This document shows positions 62,611 through 64,000 of a stretch of 64,000 nt of DNA, piece after piece. Under the pieces are notes generated by a model. The model searched no databases and was not told the origin of the DNA. It was given only the letters and a program-made list of their open reading frames with translations. How positions within the stretch are numbered: position 1 is the first letter of the stretch; every line of letters starts with the position of its first letter. The translations under genes were made by a program, and so were the position numbers. Location: assembly GCA_030407085.1 (NCBI GenBank), contig CM059583.1, positions 42,129,001-42,193,000 on the forward strand, written 5' to 3'. Source of the DNA: Trichopria drosophilae. Taxonomy: Eukaryota > Arthropoda > Insecta > Hymenoptera > Diapriidae.

Positions 62611-64000
62611 GTAAGTTTTACATATCATTAAATTTCTATGTTGTATAAGTATGTTGATTCAGGTTCTATAAGTTGTATATTTAAGATTTAACCACTGAGT
62701 CTATTCTTGCTTATTTCTTGAGAATTGTAAATGTTTGTCATCGTTTTTGAAATTCCTTATACTTGCTTAATTTTTCATGTCCGGTCTGAAACATAAAAGA
62801 ATATTTTTTGTTAATATGAATTCATTAATCATATTTATTGATTGCGCCACAAAGTCACTCAGTTAATTAACTGCCGTTCATGGCGAAGATTTTGTACGGT
62901 AAATATAAATTAGGCTAACGATTTCGATTATCAGTACAAATTTAATATTAGATCATTTTCAGACGGTCTAAGGTATACTAAATAAGATGCTGTTGACCAT
63001 TTTCAAAACCACTGTTTTATAGAAGCTTTGAAATATGTAAAACTGCAGTTTTTATGATTTTGGCAATATCCTCGTCATCGGCAGTTAAGTGGTTAATGGT
63101 TTGCAGAAATTATTTTCACTGTTTAAAATAAACGGATGTAGGAAAAGTTTTAATGGATTTTTATTGAACTTTATATGTAAAGATACTTCATCGATCGAAA
63201 TTTGATGTTTATTTTCCGAAATTGAATACGGAGGATCCAATATTGCAGATAAAATGTTCAAACTTGATGGGATTCGCATTCACGAGACTTGGGCTTTTAT
63301 TATTACTACTTATTATCTAATATAAATGAATTCATATATAGAAAAGTGCATATAAAATCATTATATTTAGACAGCCTTCTAGTAATATATTCTGGAGCCG
63401 TGAAAAGACACATTCAGGATGCATTACATATTGGCCCAAAAGTATTAGGATATTCAAATTATATATTTATATCATGAAAAGTACTCTGTAGTTACAACGA
63501 TAATTCGTTTTGTTTCTTGATCTTTATGGTTTCCTCTACAAGTGAATGGTTGATTTTATATTTTTAATACCAAATCGCAGCAGTTATTTTGAATCTTTTA
63601 TCACGGTGTTGTGTAACGCAATCAAATTTATTTGACAATATTATAAATCTCTAAATCCGCGAGTCCGAAAACTCGCGACAAAATGTTTAAGGAATATAGA
63701 AAGAATTTTAACAAATTTTTCTTAAGTTCCTGCTACATACGTCATTGTTAATCAATGGGTTAATTAAGATAACCCGCAAGACAGGCTTTTGAGTAATTCT
63801 TAACCCTGACTCACACCTTATTTACTTAACAAAAAAGTATTAATTTCAAATGAAGCTAGTTAGTGAACGCGTTTCAGAAAAGTAGATTTGGTATGAATTG
63901 ATCAATTATATAGGCGTAGGAGCTATTCAATAGATTAAAATTTAACGATAAGGTAGTTTATTACTAACAAGATATTGAATAGTTTTAATTGATTACTTTA
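62611..64000 (+). other. partial last intron of desaturase in window
   Basis: Begins with donor GTAAGT and runs out of the window. No exon with the expected third histidine box was seen on the + strand. A short hairpin (CGCGAGT and ACTCGCG) occurs near 63658-63676. Otherwise plain AT-rich intron. Confidence 0.7.

Noticed and set aside
1..64000. CRISPR arrays, operons, prophage or other prokaryotic systems
   Set aside because: No regularly spaced repeats or bacterial-type genes; spliced insect gene and MITE-rich AT-rich DNA show a eukaryotic nuclear genome.

Overview
The window is AT-rich eukaryotic nuclear DNA, almost certainly from an insect. It holds one recognisable protein gene, split by introns with canonical GT/AG borders, near the right end. 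The remaining ~56 kb on the left is gene-poor and packed with small inverted-repeat DNA transposons (MITEs and foldbacks), tRNA-derived SINE heads, retroposon tails and simple repeats. No operon, CRISPR array, rRNA gene, intact tRNA gene or bacterial-type feature is visible. The order of insect cannot be fixed from sequence alone; the desaturase resembles those of holometabolous insects and related groups.

Gene: four consecutive coding exons of a membrane acyl-CoA (stearoyl-CoA type, Delta-9/Delta-11 family) desaturase lie on the + strand at 56445-56694, 57748-57878, 59529-59734 and 62428-62610. They splice in frame to 256 residues carrying histidine boxes 1 (HRLWAH) and 2 (HRVHH) and the NSAAH motif. 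The last exon(s), with histidine box 3 and the C-terminus, lie beyond base 64000. The ATG exon begins with a splice acceptor (AG at 56428-56429) 15 bases before the ATG, so at least one non-coding first exon lies upstream. Candidate promoters or first exons occur at about 3050-3190, 19500-19976, 34861-35460, 43996-44068 and 48961-49037. The last two share several blocks around CAGGTACC and AACGAGAG, and the 3.1 kb segment shares CAGGTACCGTTC with the 49 kb one. This would fit an insect desat gene with several alternative first exons, but that is inference.

Repeats, left to right: a TIR element (1716-2182); a LINE-like 3' tail (5676-5772); a cluster of palindromic MITEs with CACNG-type ends (6.7-11.1 kb); a 1.46-kb foldback with a nested GC-rich palindrome (12623-14077); a 120-bp retroposon with a perfect 16-bp target-site duplication (18829-18980); MITEs and nested inverted repeats (22.4-24.7 kb); tRNA-derived SINEs (about 32.8-33.2, 41.2 and 54.3 kb); inverted-repeat elements at 33.4-34.4, 42.2-42.7 and 43.4-43.6 kb; a 77-bp-arm near-perfect palindrome (45035-45196); and three copies of one 312-bp MITE (37995, 40004, 61640), the third inside desaturase intron 3. 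Introns 1 and 2 also carry inverted-repeat elements. Most short ORFs are chance or repeat-derived.
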